Counted from the stretch's first letter, positions 16,424-27,643 are shown. The stretch is 64,000 nucleotides of DNA from Actinoallomurus soli (GCF_024055715.1 NZ_JAMXMV010000009.1:124001-188000), one strand, 5' to 3'. Program-made: numbers and translations. Notes: generated by a model from the letters alone, not told the origin.

Positions 16424-17416
16424 TTGACCGAGCCCACCATCGGGGCGGCCACCACGGCCGCCGGGCGGCGCCACCGGCGGGGGCGCGCCGCGTCCGAGCG
16501 GCCGCGCCGGCGCAGCCGGAGGGGCGCCCCCGGCGAGACGCCCGCCCCGCGGACCCTGATCTCGGCCCGCGCGCTCAACACCCCGCGCGGCCGGGTGATC
16601 TACTGGATCGTTCTCATCGCCGTGATCGTGCTGTTCACCGCCGTCTTCGTCTTTCCGCTGTACTGGATGGTGACCGGCGCGATGAAGTCCTCCGGCGAGC
16701 TGGCGCGAACCCCGCCGACGCTGTTCCCGCGGCACCCCCACCCCGGCGTCTACCGCGACGCGTGGCGGCGGCTGTACCTGGGCAGGTTCCTGCTCAACAC
16801 GCTCGAGTACGCCGTGGGCGCCTGGCTGTTGCAGCTGGCGGTCTGCGTCCCGGCGGCGTACGCCCTGTCCAAGCTGCGGCCCGTGCTCGGCCGCGCGGTC
16901 CTCGGCATGATGCTGGCCACCCTGATGATCCCGTCGACCGTCCTGCTGGTCCCGCTGTACCTGACCGTGCGGGACGTGCCGCTCCTGCACGCCAACCTGC
17001 TGAACACGCCGTTCGCGATCTGGTTCCCGGCCGCGGCCAACGCGTTCGGCATCTTCCTGCTCAAGCGGTTCTTCGACTCCATCCCCGGGGAGCTGCTGGA
17101 GGCCGCGGCCATCGACGGCGCGTCGTCCTGGCGGATCCTCTGGTCCATCGTCCTGCCGATCTCGCGGCCGATCATCGCGGTCGTGTCGATCTTCGCCGTG
17201 GTGGGCGTCTGGAAGGACTTCGTGTGGCCGCTGCTGGTGCTGCCCGACAGCAACCGGATGACGGTGAGCGTGGCGATCTCCTCCCTGTCGGAGCAGACGC
17301 CGCAGAACATCCTCATCGCCGCGCTCGTGATCGCGAGCATCCCGGCCGTGGCGGTCTTCCTGCTGTTCCAGCGCCACATCATGGCCGGCCTGACCGCCGG
17401 CGGGCTGAAGGGGTGA
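16424..17416 (+). CDS. Sugar ABC transporter permease (MalG/UgpE-like)
   Basis: 330 aa. A basic N-terminal extension of about 50 residues precedes the first membrane span (IYWIVLIAVIVLFTAVFVFP); the EAA loop reads LLEAAAIDGASSWRILWSI. The start is a TTG at 16424 with GAGGAGG 8 nt upstream. It pairs with the preceding permease. The missing ATPase is probably a shared MsiK-type protein encoded elsewhere. Confidence 0.9.
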   Translation: MTEPTIGAATTAAGRRHRRGRAASERPRRRSRRGAPGETPAPRTLISARALNTPRGRVIYWIVLIAVIVLFTAVFVFPLYWMVTGAMKSSGELARTPPTLFPRHPHPGVYRDAWRRLYLGRFLLNTLEYAVGAWLLQLAVCVPAAYALSKLRPVLGRAVLGMMLATLMIPSTVLLVPLYLTVRDVPLLHANLLNTPFAIWFPAAANAFGIFLLKRFFDSIPGELLEAAAIDGASSWRILWSIVLPISRPIIAVVSIFAVVGVWKDFVWPLLVLPDSNRMTVSVAISSLSEQTPQNILIAALVIASIPAVAVFLLFQRHIMAGLTAGGLKG

Positions 17417-17534
17417 GACGCGCGGACCACGTCCCACGGCCGGGCCGTCCACCGGACGGCCCGCGGCGCGATCCGTGCCGTTCCGGACCACGCCAGCCCG
17501 TACCCGCGCCGACCAACGACATCGAGGGAGATTG

Positions 17535-19127
17535 ATGACCGGCATGGCCGAAAACGTTCCTTCCGGCACCGCCCCGGACTCCGCCGGGTGGTGGCGGGGA
17601 GCCGCGATCTACCAGGTCTACCTGCGCAGTTTCGCGGACGGCAACGGGGACGGCATCGGGGACCTGGCGGGGCTGCGAGGGCACCTCGGCCACCTCGCCG
17701 ACCTGGGCGTCGACGCCCTGTGGCTGAACCCGTGGTATCCCTCGCCGATGGTCGACGGCGGCTACGACGTCGCGGACTACCGGGACATCGACCCGGTCTT
17801 CGGCACGCTCGCCGAGGCGGAGAAGCTCATCGAGGAGGCGCACGGGCTCGGGCTCAGGGTCATCATCGACATCGTCCCGAACCACTGCTCCGACCGCCAC
17901 GCGTGGTTCCAGGAGGCGCTGCGGGCCGAGCCGGGCTCCGCGGCGCGGGAGCGGTTCTGGTTCCGGCCGGGACGCGGCGACGCGCCGCCGAATGACTGGG
18001 AGTCCATCTTCGGCGGCCCGGCGTGGACCCGGGTGCCGGACGGTGAGTGGTACCTCCACCTGTTCGCCCCGGAACAGCCCGACTTCAACTGGACCAATCC
18101 GGAGGTCCGCGAGGAGTTCCTCGACGTCCTGCGGTTCTGGTTCGACCGGGGAGTGGACGGCATCCGCATCGACTCCGCCGCCGTGCTGGTCAAGGACCCG
18201 GACGCGGAGCCGGACGGGCGCGACCCGTACACCGACCGGGACGGCGTGCACGACATCTACCGCGCCTGGCGGCGGACCTCCGACGGATACGGCGACCGCG
18301 CGCTGATCGGGGAGCTGTGGCTGCCCGACCAGGACCGCTTCGCCGCCTACCTGGCCCCCGATGAACTGCACACGGCCTTCAACTTCGACTTCCTGGGCTG
18401 CCCGTGGGACGCCGCGGCGCTGCGCCGGGTGATCGACACGACCCTGGAGACCCACACGCCGCTCGGCGCGCCGCCGACCTGGGTGCTGTCCAACCACGAC
18501 GTCACCCGGCCGGTCACGCGGTTCGGCCGGGAGGACACGTCGTTCGACCTGAACGAGCGGCGGCACGGGGCGCCGACGGACCTGCGGCTCGGCCTGCGCC
18601 GCTCCCGGGCGGCGGCCCTGCTGGCGATGGCGCTCCCCGGCAGCGTCTACGTCTACCAGGGCGAGGAGCTCGGACTCTGGGAGGTCGAGGACCTGCCCGA
18701 GGAGGTGCTGGAGGACCCGATCTGGTTCCGCTCCGGCCGTACCGACCGCGGCCGGGACGGCTGCCGGGTGCCCATCCCGTGGTCCGGTGACGCGCCCGGC
18801 CTCGGCTTCGGCGGTGAGCCGTGGCTGCCCCAGCCGGCGGCCTGGCGCGACCTGGCGGTCGAGGCCCAGTCGGGCGACCCGTCCTCGACGCTCGGCCTCT
18901 ACCGGCGAGGACTGCGGCTGCGGCGGGAACTGCTCGGCTACGGCGGCATGACCTGGCGGCCGATGGGCGAGAACGTCCTGGCGTTCGACCGGGAGAACGG
19001 GATCACCTGCGTCGTCAACCTCGGCGCCGGCCCCGTACGCCTGCCGGAGGGCCGGGAGCCACTGCTGGCCAGCGATCCCCTCGAGCGGGGCGAGCTCCCC
19101 TCGGACACCGCCGTCTGGCTGCGCTGA
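17535..19127 (+). CDS. Alpha-glucosidase, GH13 (oligo-1,6-glucosidase/AglA type)
   Basis: 530-aa cytoplasmic enzyme without signal peptide. The GH13 regions are complete: nucleophile D213 in GIRIDSAA, acid/base E260 in LIGELWLPD, and D322 in LSNHDVTRP. The ADGNGDGIGDLAGLRGHL and DGGYDVADYRDIDPVFG motifs are those of exo-acting alpha-glucosidases (GH13 subfamilies near 30). The ATG at 17535 has GAGGGAG upstream. It should release glucose from disaccharides brought in by the ABC importer encoded just before it. Confidence 0.92.
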   Translation: MTGMAENVPSGTAPDSAGWWRGAAIYQVYLRSFADGNGDGIGDLAGLRGHLGHLADLGVDALWLNPWYPSPMVDGGYDVADYRDIDPVFGTLAEAEKLIEEAHGLGLRVIIDIVPNHCSDRHAWFQEALRAEPGSAARERFWFRPGRGDAPPNDWESIFGGPAWTRVPDGEWYLHLFAPEQPDFNWTNPEVREEFLDVLRFWFDRGVDGIRIDSAAVLVKDPDAEPDGRDPYTDRDGVHDIYRAWRRTSDGYGDRALIGELWLPDQDRFAAYLAPDELHTAFNFDFLGCPWDAAALRRVIDTTLETHTPLGAPPTWVLSNHDVTRPVTRFGREDTSFDLNERRHGAPTDLRLGLRRSRAAALLAMALPGSVYVYQGEELGLWEVEDLPEEVLEDPIWFRSGRTDRGRDGCRVPIPWSGDAPGLGFGGEPWLPQPAAWRDLAVEAQSGDPSSTLGLYRRGLRLRRELLGYGGMTWRPMGENVLAFDRENGITCVVNLGAGPVRLPEGREPLLASDPLERGELPSDTAVWLR

Positions 19128-19164
19128 ACCGGGTGCTCGGGCTCCTCCCCCGCCGACGCCGCTC

Positions 19165-19182
19165 CGTCTAGGCTGGTAGACG
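19165..19182 (+). promoter_or_regulatory. Inverted repeat CGTCTA-N6-TAGACG with TAGGCT -10-like element
   Basis: The short spacer before the GH15 gene holds 6-bp inverted arms at 19165-19170 and 19177-19182. TAGGCT (19169-19174) within it resembles an actinobacterial -10. It may be a local promoter and operator, so the GH15 gene may not depend wholly on the upstream operon. No good -35 is seen. Confidence 0.4.
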
Positions 19183-19213
19183 CGCATCGGCGACCGGGGG
19201 AGGAGCCGCTGCC

Positions 19214-21055
19214 ATGGACACGACACCGAGCACGTCCGCGAGGCGAGGGCAGACCGGAGCCGGCCGCTACCTTCCGATCTCCGATCACGGGCTGATCGGC
19301 GACCTGCGAACGGTGGCCCTGGTCGGCACCGACGGCACCATCGACTGGTACTGCTGCCCGAGGTTCGACGCGCCCAGCGTCTTCGCCGCCATCCTCGACG
19401 CCGACCGGGGCGGAGCGTTCGAGCTGGCCGCGATCGCGCCGGCCAGGACCAAGCAGTTCTACTTTCCCGACACGAACGTGCTGATCACCCGGTTCTTCAC
19501 CGAGGACGGGCTCGGCGAGGTCCAGGACTTCATGCCGGTCTGCGAGACCGGCGAGGCCGACCGGCACCGGCTGATCCGGCGGGTGATGTGCGTACGCGGA
19601 TCGCTCCCGTTCCGCGCCCGGGTCGCTCCCCGGTTCGGCTACGGCGCGGACCCCCACACCGCGCGGATGCTCGACGACTCGGTGCTCTTCGAGTCCGAGG
19701 CGCTCACGCTCGCGCTGACCGCCACAGTGCCGCTCGAGTGCGACGGCGTGGACGTCCACGCCGAGTTCAAGCTCACCGAGGGCCAGGCCGCGGTCTTCGC
19801 CCTGGACCAGATCGGCGACACGATCGCGCCGCGTGGCTGTCCGTACACCGAGGCGGAACGGGAATTCACCGCCACGGTCGCCTTCTGGCGGACCTGGCTG
19901 TCGTCATCCCGCTATCGCGGCCGATGGCGGGAGATGGTGCACCGCTCGGCGCTGACCCTCAAGCTGCTGACCTACGCCCCCACCGGCGCGATCGTCGCCG
20001 CGCCCACCACGAGCCTGCCGGAGCGCCTCGGAGGCGGACGGAACTGGGACTACCGTTACGTCTGGGTCCGTGACGCGGCGTTCGCCGTGTACGCGCTGCT
20101 GCGCCTGGGCTTCACCGGAGAGGCCGAGGCGTTGATGGCCTTCCTGCGGCGGCGGACGAACCTGTGCGGTGACGGGCCGTCCGGGCCCTTGCAGATCATG
20201 TACGGCATCGACGGGCGTACCGACCTGCCCGAGCGCGAGCTGCCCCATCTGGAAGGTCATCGCGGTTCGGCGCCGGTCCGGGTCGGCAACGCCGCCGCCG
20301 ACCAGCTGCAGCTCGACATCTACGGTGCTCTGATCGACTCCGTATACCTCTACGACAAGTGGGGGCAGCCGATCTCCAGCGACCACTGGGATGGGGTGTG
20401 CGCCGTGGTCGACTGGGTCTGCCGCAACTGGGACCAGCCCGATGAGGGCATCTGGGAGACCCGTTCCGGGCGCCGGAGATTCCTGTACTCGCGGCTGATG
20501 TGCTGGGTGGCGATCGAACGGGCCATGCGCACGGCGCGGCGCCGCGGCCTGCCCGGTGAGCTCCCGCAGTGGATGAGATCCAGGGATGAGATCTACCGGC
20601 GGATCATGGGGAGCTGCTGGTGTCCTGCCCGGAAGGCGTTCGTCCAGCACGAGGACGGTGACGCGCTCGACGCGGCCGTGCTGATGATGCCGCTGGCCAA
20701 GTTCGTCTCCCCCACCGACCCGAAGTGGCTGTCGACGCTGGACGCGCTCACCGCGGATCTGGTGTCCGACTCGCTGGTCTACCGTTACGACCCGCGGATC
20801 AGCCCGGACGGCGTCGGGGACGAGGAGGGCACCTTCTCCATCTGCTCCTTCTGGTACGTCGAGGCCCTCGCCCGCGCCGGGCGCGTGGAGGAGGCCCGGC
20901 TGGCCTTCGAGAAGATGCTCACCTACGCCAACCACGTCGGCCTGTACGCCGAGGAGATCAGCCACACCGGAGAACAGCAGGGCAATTTCCCGCAGGCGTT
21001 CACCCACCTGGCACTGATCAGCGCCGCGTTCAACCTCGACCGCGCACTCGGCTGA
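19214..21055 (+). CDS. Glycoside hydrolase family 15 (glucoamylase/trehalase-like)
   Basis: 613 aa, cytoplasmic (no signal peptide). An N-terminal beta-sandwich (ISDHGLIGDLRTVALVGTDG, IDWYCCPRFDAPSVF) precedes the (alpha/alpha)6 barrel (GGGRNWDYRYVWVRDAAF). The likely catalytic acid lies in QPDEGIWETR (E411) and the base in HTGEQQGNFPQAF (E587). Bacterial GH15 proteins with this N-terminal pattern include glucoamylases and trehalases; mycobacterial-type trehalases belong here. Placement after a GH13 alpha-glucosidase operon fits either trehalose or alpha-glucan breakdown. GGGGGAGGAG precedes the ATG. Confidence 0.88.
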   Translation: MDTTPSTSARRGQTGAGRYLPISDHGLIGDLRTVALVGTDGTIDWYCCPRFDAPSVFAAILDADRGGAFELAAIAPARTKQFYFPDTNVLITRFFTEDGLGEVQDFMPVCETGEADRHRLIRRVMCVRGSLPFRARVAPRFGYGADPHTARMLDDSVLFESEALTLALTATVPLECDGVDVHAEFKLTEGQAAVFALDQIGDTIAPRGCPYTEAEREFTATVAFWRTWLSSSRYRGRWREMVHRSALTLKLLTYAPTGAIVAAPTTSLPERLGGGRNWDYRYVWVRDAAFAVYALLRLGFTGEAEALMAFLRRRTNLCGDGPSGPLQIMYGIDGRTDLPERELPHLEGHRGSAPVRVGNAAADQLQLDIYGALIDSVYLYDKWGQPISSDHWDGVCAVVDWVCRNWDQPDEGIWETRSGRRRFLYSRLMCWVAIERAMRTARRRGLPGELPQWMRSRDEIYRRIMGSCWCPARKAFVQHEDGDALDAAVLMMPLAKFVSPTDPKWLSTLDALTADLVSDSLVYRYDPRISPDGVGDEEGTFSICSFWYVEALARAGRVEEARLAFEKMLTYANHVGLYAEEISHTGEQQGNFPQAFTHLALISAAFNLDRALG

Positions 21056-21074
21056 CCGGCGCCCGCCGCCGGTC
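21054..21074 (+). terminator. Hairpin at the end of the GH15 gene
   Basis: GACCGGCG (21054-21061, overlapping the stop) pairs with CGCCGGTC (21067-21074) over 5 nt. The 8-bp stem lies between this gene and the next promoter. Confidence 0.5.
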
Positions 21075-21121
21075 TCATCACCCGGCGGCCGCCGGTCGCC
21101 GTTCAGCACGCTCACCCACTC

Positions 21122-21164
21122 TTGACATGCTTACGTCAGTCCTTAAATCATGCCAAAAAATTAG
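21122..21164 (+). promoter_or_regulatory. Promoter-operator of the beta-glucuronidase gene (putative ROK box 1)
   Basis: TTGACA (21122-21127) is the -35; the AT-rich TTAAATCATGCC block begins at 21143 and covers the -10. Over 44 bp (21121-21164) the sequence is identical at 37 positions to the region before the binding-protein gene at 22989-23032, far more than promoter elements alone need. A related block occurs beside the ROK gene at 34674-34695. This is best read as a shared repressor site. Confidence 0.75.
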
Positions 21165-21182
21165 GTCTTTCCCGGAGGTGCC

Positions 21183-22949
21183 GTGCTACGTCCTCAGGAG
21201 ACGCCCAGCCGCGAACGTGTCGGTCTCAACGGGCTGTGGGCCTTCGCGCTCGACCCCGGCGACCGGGGGCGCGCCGAGCGGTGGTGGTCCGGCCCGCTGC
21301 CCGGCGCGTCGGAGATGCCGGTGCCGGCGAGCTTCAACGACGTGCCGGCCACCCGGGACGCCCACGACCACGTCGGCGACGTGTGGTACCAGCGAGAGGT
21401 ACGGATCCCGGCCGGGTGGGCGGGCCGGCGGGTCGTGCTGCGGTTCGACGCCGCCGCCCATCGCGCCGTGGTCTGGTGGAACGACGCCGAGGTCGGACGG
21501 CACGACGGCGGTTACACGCCGTTCGAGTGCGACCTGACCGGGCACGCCCGCCCGGGCGGGACCGGCCGGGTGACGGTGGTGGTCGACAACCGGCTGACCC
21601 CCTCCTCGATCCCGCCCGGGATCGTCGACGTCCTGCCGGACGGGCGCCGCCGCCAGCGGTACTTCCACGACTTCTTCAACTACGCCGGGCTGCACCGCGC
21701 CGTCTGGCTCTGCAGCACGCCCCGCTCCTACGTCCGCGACATCACCGTGACCACGGAGGTGACGGGCGCCGACGCCCGGGTCCACTACCGCGTGGACGTC
21801 GTGGACGGGCGGGTCGCCGAGGTCGTGCTGCGCGACGCCGACGGCGCCGAGCGAGCGCGGGCGACGACCGCCGCCGGCACGCTCGAGGTGCCGGACGCGA
21901 CGCTGTGGCGGCCCGGCCACGGGCACCTGCACCGCCTCGAGGTCCGTACGGACGGCGAGGACGCCGACGAGTACGCGCTGCCGGTCGGCATCCGCGAGGT
22001 GAAGGTGGACGGCGACCGCTTCCTGATCAACGGCGAGCCGTTCCACTTCCGGGGGTTCGGCAGGCACGAGGACAACCCCGTGCGCGGCAAGGGCCACGAC
22101 GACGTGCACATGGTGCACGACTTCGCGCTGCTCGACTGGATCGGCGCGAACTCCTTCCGCACCTCGCACTACCCGTACGCCGAGGAGGTGCTGGAGTACG
22201 CCGACCGGCACGGCATCGTGGTCATCGACGAGACCCCGGCCGTCGGGCTCAACTTCGAGATCGCGCACACGCTCGTCCCCGGCGATCCCCCGCACATCTG
22301 GGCGGCGATCGACGACACCACCCGGGCTGCCCACCTGCGCGCCATCCAGGAACTCGTGGCCCGCGACAAGAACCACCCGAGCGTGGTCATGTGGAGCATC
22401 GCCAACGAACCGGACTCGGCCCGGCCCGAGGCGCGCACGTACTTCGAGCCGCTCGTCCGGGCCGCGCGCGAGGCCGACCCGAGCCGGCCCGTCTGCTTCG
22501 CCCAGGTCCAGCTGCCCCCGGACAAGGACGTCATGAGCGACCTGTTCGACGTCATCTGCCTCAACCGCTACAACGGCTGGTACGTCGACACCGGCGACCT
22601 GGTGACGGCGGAGCGCGAGCTGGAGGCGGAGCTGCGCGAGTGGGTCCGCCTCCACGGCAAGCCGATCATCGTGACCGAGTACGGCGCGGACGCGATCGCC
22701 GGCGTGCGCTCGGTCGCGGCGGGCACCTGGACCGAGGACTACCAGGTCGCGCTGCTGGAGACCTTCCACCGGGTCTTCGACCGTGTCGACTCCGTCGTGG
22801 GCGAGCACGTCTGGAACTTCGCCGACTTCGCCACCGGGTACGGCGTGAACCGCGCCGATGGCAACAAGAAGGGCGTCTTCACGCGGGACCGCCGGCCTAA
22901 GGCGGCCGCCTTCGCCCTGCGCCGCCGCTGGCGGACGGAGGCGGACTGA
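21183..22949 (+). CDS. uidA: Beta-glucuronidase (GH2)
   Basis: 588 aa, cytoplasmic, starting at GTG 21183 with GGAGG 4 nt upstream. GH2 sugar-binding and immunoglobulin-like domains lead to a TIM barrel with acid/base E409 (SIANEPD) and nucleophile E499 (VTEYGAD). The NKKG motif (N561, K563) followed by VFTRDRRPK is the glucuronate-carboxylate-binding signature that separates beta-glucuronidases from beta-galactosidases. The length equals that of other GUS enzymes (~600 aa). It is transcribed from the first of two twin promoters, so it is co-regulated with the downstream importer and GH1 gene. It probably removes glucuronic acid from imported glycosides or oligosaccharides. Confidence 0.92.
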   Translation: MLRPQETPSRERVGLNGLWAFALDPGDRGRAERWWSGPLPGASEMPVPASFNDVPATRDAHDHVGDVWYQREVRIPAGWAGRRVVLRFDAAAHRAVVWWNDAEVGRHDGGYTPFECDLTGHARPGGTGRVTVVVDNRLTPSSIPPGIVDVLPDGRRRQRYFHDFFNYAGLHRAVWLCSTPRSYVRDITVTTEVTGADARVHYRVDVVDGRVAEVVLRDADGAERARATTAAGTLEVPDATLWRPGHGHLHRLEVRTDGEDADEYALPVGIREVKVDGDRFLINGEPFHFRGFGRHEDNPVRGKGHDDVHMVHDFALLDWIGANSFRTSHYPYAEEVLEYADRHGIVVIDETPAVGLNFEIAHTLVPGDPPHIWAAIDDTTRAAHLRAIQELVARDKNHPSVVMWSIANEPDSARPEARTYFEPLVRAAREADPSRPVCFAQVQLPPDKDVMSDLFDVICLNRYNGWYVDTGDLVTAERELEAELREWVRLHGKPIIVTEYGADAIAGVRSVAAGTWTEDYQVALLETFHRVFDRVDSVVGEHVWNFADFATGYGVNRADGNKKGVFTRDRRPKAAAFALRRRWRTEAD

Positions 22950-22989
22950 CGGTATGCGCATTCGTGACAATCGCGCGATCATCACGCCC

Positions 22990-23032
22990 TTGACACGCTT
23001 ATCTCAGATCTTAAATCATGCCTTAAAATTAG
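22990..23032 (+). promoter_or_regulatory. Promoter-operator of the second sugar ABC operon (putative ROK box 2)
   Basis: TTGACA (22990-22995), then TTAAATCATGCC from 23011 and AAAATTAG ending at 23032. It is the near copy of the site at 21122-21164. The AT-rich block overlaps the expected -10 and start point, the best position for a repressor. Confidence 0.75.
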
Positions 23033-23053
23033 CCTCACGGAGGAAGTGGCATT

Positions 23054-24367
23054 ATGAGCGTGCGGGCCCGTACCGCCTTCGGCGCCGTCCTAGGCGCGAC
23101 CGTCCTCGCCGTGCTCCCCGGCTGCGGGGGCGGGACCTCCACCGCGCCGAACGGTGGCAACAGCCACCCCAAGACGCTCACCTACTGGGCGAGCAACCAG
23201 GGCGCCAGCCTGGAAGACGACAAGGCCAAGCTCACCCCCGAGCTGCAGGCGTTCGAGAAGCAGACCGGCATCAAGGTCAAGCTCGAGGTCGTCCCGTGGT
23301 CCGACCTGCTCAACCGCATCCTCGCCGCGACCACCTCCGGGCAGGGCCCCGACGTGATGAACATCGGCAACACCTGGTCGGCGTCGCTGCAGGCGACCGG
23401 CGCCCTCCTGCCCTTCACCGACGCCAACTTCGCCAAGATCGGCGGCAAGGACCGGTTCCAGGCTTCGGCGCTCGGCTCGACGGGCGCGGCCGGCAAGCCG
23501 CCGACGGCGGTGCCGCTCTACTCCCTGTCGTACGCGCTGTACTACAACAAGAAGCTCTTCGGCCAGGCCGGGATCAGCAAGCCGCCGGCCACCTGGAACG
23601 AACTCGTCCAGGACGGCAAGAAGCTGACCACCGGCGGCCACACCGGCCTGGCCATCGAGGGCGCCAGCATCCCGGAGAACACCCACCACGCCTTCGTCTT
23701 CGCCAAGCAGCACGGCGGTGACTTCTTCGACGCGCAGGGCAACCCGACCTTCACCGCACCGGGCGTCGCCGAGGGCGTCAAGCAGTACGTCGACTTCGTG
23801 GCCGGCGACAAGATCGCCTCGCCGAGCGACGCGGAGTACGCCCAGAACGAGTCCGTCCGCGACTTCGCCTCCGGCAAGGCCGCGATGATCCTCTGGCAGG
23901 CCGGCGGCAAGAACTTCCAGAGCCACGGGATGAAGCCCGACGACTACGGCGTCGCGCCGGTTCCCGTCCAGTCCGGCGCGCCCGGACAGGGGCAGAACGT
24001 GAACTCCATGGTCGCGGGGATCAACATGGCCGTCTTCAAGAACACCGGCAACCTCGACGGCGCCCTGAAGTTCGTGCAGTTCATGACCAGCGACGCCGAG
24101 CAGAAGAAGCTCAACTCCGAGTACGGCTCGATCCCGGCGGTCAAGACCGCCGCGCAGGACCCGGCGTTCGCCACCCCGGAGCAGAACATCCTGCGCACCA
24201 CCATCGCCACCAGCGCGACGCCGATGCCGCAGGTGCCCAAGGAATCGCAGTTCGAGCAGGTCATCGGTAGTGCGCTGAAGGACCTGCTGGCCGACGCGGC
24301 GGCCGGGCGGCCGGTGACGCTGGAGTCGGTGCGCAGCCGGCTCGCCAAGGCCCAGCAGCAGATGTAG
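23054..24367 (+). CDS. Sugar ABC transporter substrate-binding lipoprotein
   Basis: 437 aa. The signal peptide ends in the lipobox LPGC (C24). The mature protein is a MalE-like binding protein (FEKQTGIKVKLEVVPWSDL, VPLYSLSYALYYNKKLFGQ, FASGKAAMILWQAGG). CGGAGGAAG precedes the ATG. It leads an operon of two permeases and a GH1 enzyme and has its own copy of the promoter found before the GUS gene, so a beta-linked glucuronide or glucoside is the expected ligand. Confidence 0.88.
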   Translation: MSVRARTAFGAVLGATVLAVLPGCGGGTSTAPNGGNSHPKTLTYWASNQGASLEDDKAKLTPELQAFEKQTGIKVKLEVVPWSDLLNRILAATTSGQGPDVMNIGNTWSASLQATGALLPFTDANFAKIGGKDRFQASALGSTGAAGKPPTAVPLYSLSYALYYNKKLFGQAGISKPPATWNELVQDGKKLTTGGHTGLAIEGASIPENTHHAFVFAKQHGGDFFDAQGNPTFTAPGVAEGVKQYVDFVAGDKIASPSDAEYAQNESVRDFASGKAAMILWQAGGKNFQSHGMKPDDYGVAPVPVQSGAPGQGQNVNSMVAGINMAVFKNTGNLDGALKFVQFMTSDAEQKKLNSEYGSIPAVKTAAQDPAFATPEQNILRTTIATSATPMPQVPKESQFEQVIGSALKDLLADAAAGRPVTLESVRSRLAKAQQQM

Positions 24368-24383
24368 CGCGGGTCCACCACTG

Positions 24384-25379
24384 ATGACGACGACCGCGCA
24401 TCGCGAGGCGCCCCCCGGAGCCCGGGAGACCGGCCCGGGGGCGCCGCGCCGGCGCCCGTTCCGCATCCCCGACCGGGTGCGGCGCGGGGGCCTGCCGTAC
24501 CTCCTCCTGCTGCCCGCGATCCTCCTCGAGCTCATCGTCCACGTCATCCCGATGGTCCTGGGCGTGGCGATGAGCTTCAAGGAGCTCACCCAGTTCTTCA
24601 TCCGCGAATGGTGGAAGGCCCCCTGGACCGGGTGGGACAACTACCGCGTCGTGGTGAAGGTGAACGGGCCGATCGGGCACGCCCTGCTGAGCTCCTTCCT
24701 CGTCACCTGCGCCTTCACCGTGCTGGCCGTCGGCCTGTCCTGGCTGCTCGGCACGGCCGCGGCCATCCTCATGCAGGACGGCTTCCGCGGCCGGGGGTTC
24801 CTGCGGGCGCTGTTCCTCACCCCGTACGCCCTGCCGCTGTACGCCTCGGTGATCGTCTGGGCGTTCATGTTCCAGCACGACAACGGCATCGTGAACCACG
24901 TCCTGCACGACCAGCTGCACCTCACCGGCAAGCCGACCTTCTGGCTGCTCGGCGACAACAGCTTCTACTCCCTCGTCATCGTCTCGGTCTGGCGCAACTG
25001 GCCGTTCGCCTTCCTCGTCGTCGTCGCCGGCCTGCAGAACATCCCGCGCGAGCTGTACGAGGCCTCGGCGATCGACGGCGCCGGGATCTGGCAGCAGATC
25101 CGCCGGATCACGCTGCCGTCCCTGCGCCCGGTCAACCAGGTCCTCGTCCTGGTCCTGTTCCTGTGGACGTTCAACGACTTCTCCACGCCGTACGTGCTGT
25201 TCGGCCAGGCGCCACCGGCGGGCGGCGACCTGGTCTCCCTGCACATCTACCAGTCCTCGTTCATCACCTGGAACTTCGGCGAGGGGTCGGCGATGTCGGT
25301 GCTGATGCTGCTGTTCCTCGGCCTGGTCACGGCCGTCTACCTGCTGGTCACGTCACGAAGGAGGGGCGCACGTGCCTGA
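24384..25379 (+). CDS. Sugar ABC transporter permease (MalF-like)
   Basis: 331 aa. A hydrophilic N-terminus of ~30 residues precedes six membrane spans, with the EAA-type loop LYEASAIDGAGIWQQIRRIT. The gap to the binding-protein gene is 16 bp and the 3' end overlaps the next permease by 8 bp, so translation is probably coupled. Confidence 0.9.
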   Translation: MTTTAHREAPPGARETGPGAPRRRPFRIPDRVRRGGLPYLLLLPAILLELIVHVIPMVLGVAMSFKELTQFFIREWWKAPWTGWDNYRVVVKVNGPIGHALLSSFLVTCAFTVLAVGLSWLLGTAAAILMQDGFRGRGFLRALFLTPYALPLYASVIVWAFMFQHDNGIVNHVLHDQLHLTGKPTFWLLGDNSFYSLVIVSVWRNWPFAFLVVVAGLQNIPRELYEASAIDGAGIWQQIRRITLPSLRPVNQVLVLVLFLWTFNDFSTPYVLFGQAPPAGGDLVSLHIYQSSFITWNFGEGSAMSVLMLLFLGLVTAVYLLVTSRRRGARA

Positions 25380-26229
25380 CCGCTCACCGATGGCGCCGCC
25401 GCGCTCGTTCGTGTGGACCCGGCGCGTCGTCCTGACCCTGCTCACGGTGTTCTCGGCGCTGCCCGTGTACGTCATGCTGAGCAGCTCGCTCAAGCCGCTG
25501 CAGGACGTCGCGGGGACGTTCCACTGGTTTCCGGAACGGCTCACCCTCCGCCCGTACATCGACATGTGGCGGACCGTTCCGCTCGCCCACTACTTCGCCA
25601 ACTCGATCATCGTCTCCGTCGGCGCGACGGTCTGCTCGGTCGTCGTGGCGATCTTCGCGGCGTACGCGGTCAGCCGCTACCGGTTCAAGGGCCGCCGGGT
25701 GTTCACCGTCACGGTGCTGTCCACCCAGATGTTCCCCGGCATCCTGTTCCTCCTGCCGCTGTTCCTCATCTACGTCGGTGTCGGCAACGCCACCGGCCTG
25801 GCGCTGAGCGGCTCGCGCGGCGGTCTGATCCTGACCTTCCTCACCTTCTCGCTGCCCTTCTCGATCTGGATGCTGGTCGGCTACTTCGACTCCATCCCGG
25901 AAGGGCTCGACGAGGCGGCGATGGTGGACGGCTGCGGGCCGCTCGGCGCGCTGTTCCGCGTCGTCATCCCCGCCTCGCTGCCGGGCATCGTCGCGGTGGC
26001 GATCTACGCCTTCATGACCGCCTGGAGCGAGGTCCTGTTCGCCTCCGTGATGACCAACGACGCGACCCGCACGCTGGCCGTGGGGCTGCGCGCGTACGCG
26101 ACCGAGACCGACGTGTACTGGAACCAGGTGATGGCCGCCTCGCTGTTCGTCAGCGTCCCCGTGGTCGCCGGGTTCCTCCTCCTGCAGCGTTACCTGGTCG
26201 CCGGGCTCACCGCCGGGGCCGTCAAGTGA
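25372..26229 (+). CDS. Sugar ABC transporter permease (MalG-like)
   Basis: 285 aa starting with GTG inside the end of the previous gene. Six membrane spans, with the coupling loop [20 protein letters not shown]. Its stop codon overlaps a possible GTG start of the GH1 gene. As in the first importer, no ATPase gene is present, which points to a shared MsiK-like ATPase. Confidence 0.9.
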   Translation: MPDRSPMAPPRSFVWTRRVVLTLLTVFSALPVYVMLSSSLKPLQDVAGTFHWFPERLTLRPYIDMWRTVPLAHYFANSIIVSVGATVCSVVVAIFAAYAVSRYRFKGRRVFTVTVLSTQMFPGILFLLPLFLIYVGVGNATGLALSGSRGGLILTFLTFSLPFSIWMLVGYFDSIPEGLDEAAMVDGCGPLGALFRVVIPASLPGIVAVAIYAFMTAWSEVLFASVMTNDATRTLAVGLRAYATETDVYWNQVMAASLFVSVPVVAGFLLLQRYLVAGLTAGAVK

Positions 26230-26258
26230 ACGCCGCCACCACCACAGAAAGGCACTCC

Positions 26259-27605
<1,347 letters not shown>

Positions 27606-27643
27606 CGTCGCTTCCGCCGGGTCTTCACGGCCCGCGTCCAGAC

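Noticed and set aside
19165-19182. DasR (GntR) operator before the GH15 gene
   Set aside because: The arms CGTCTA/TAGACG with six bases between them do not match the TGGTCTAGACCA consensus closely enough.
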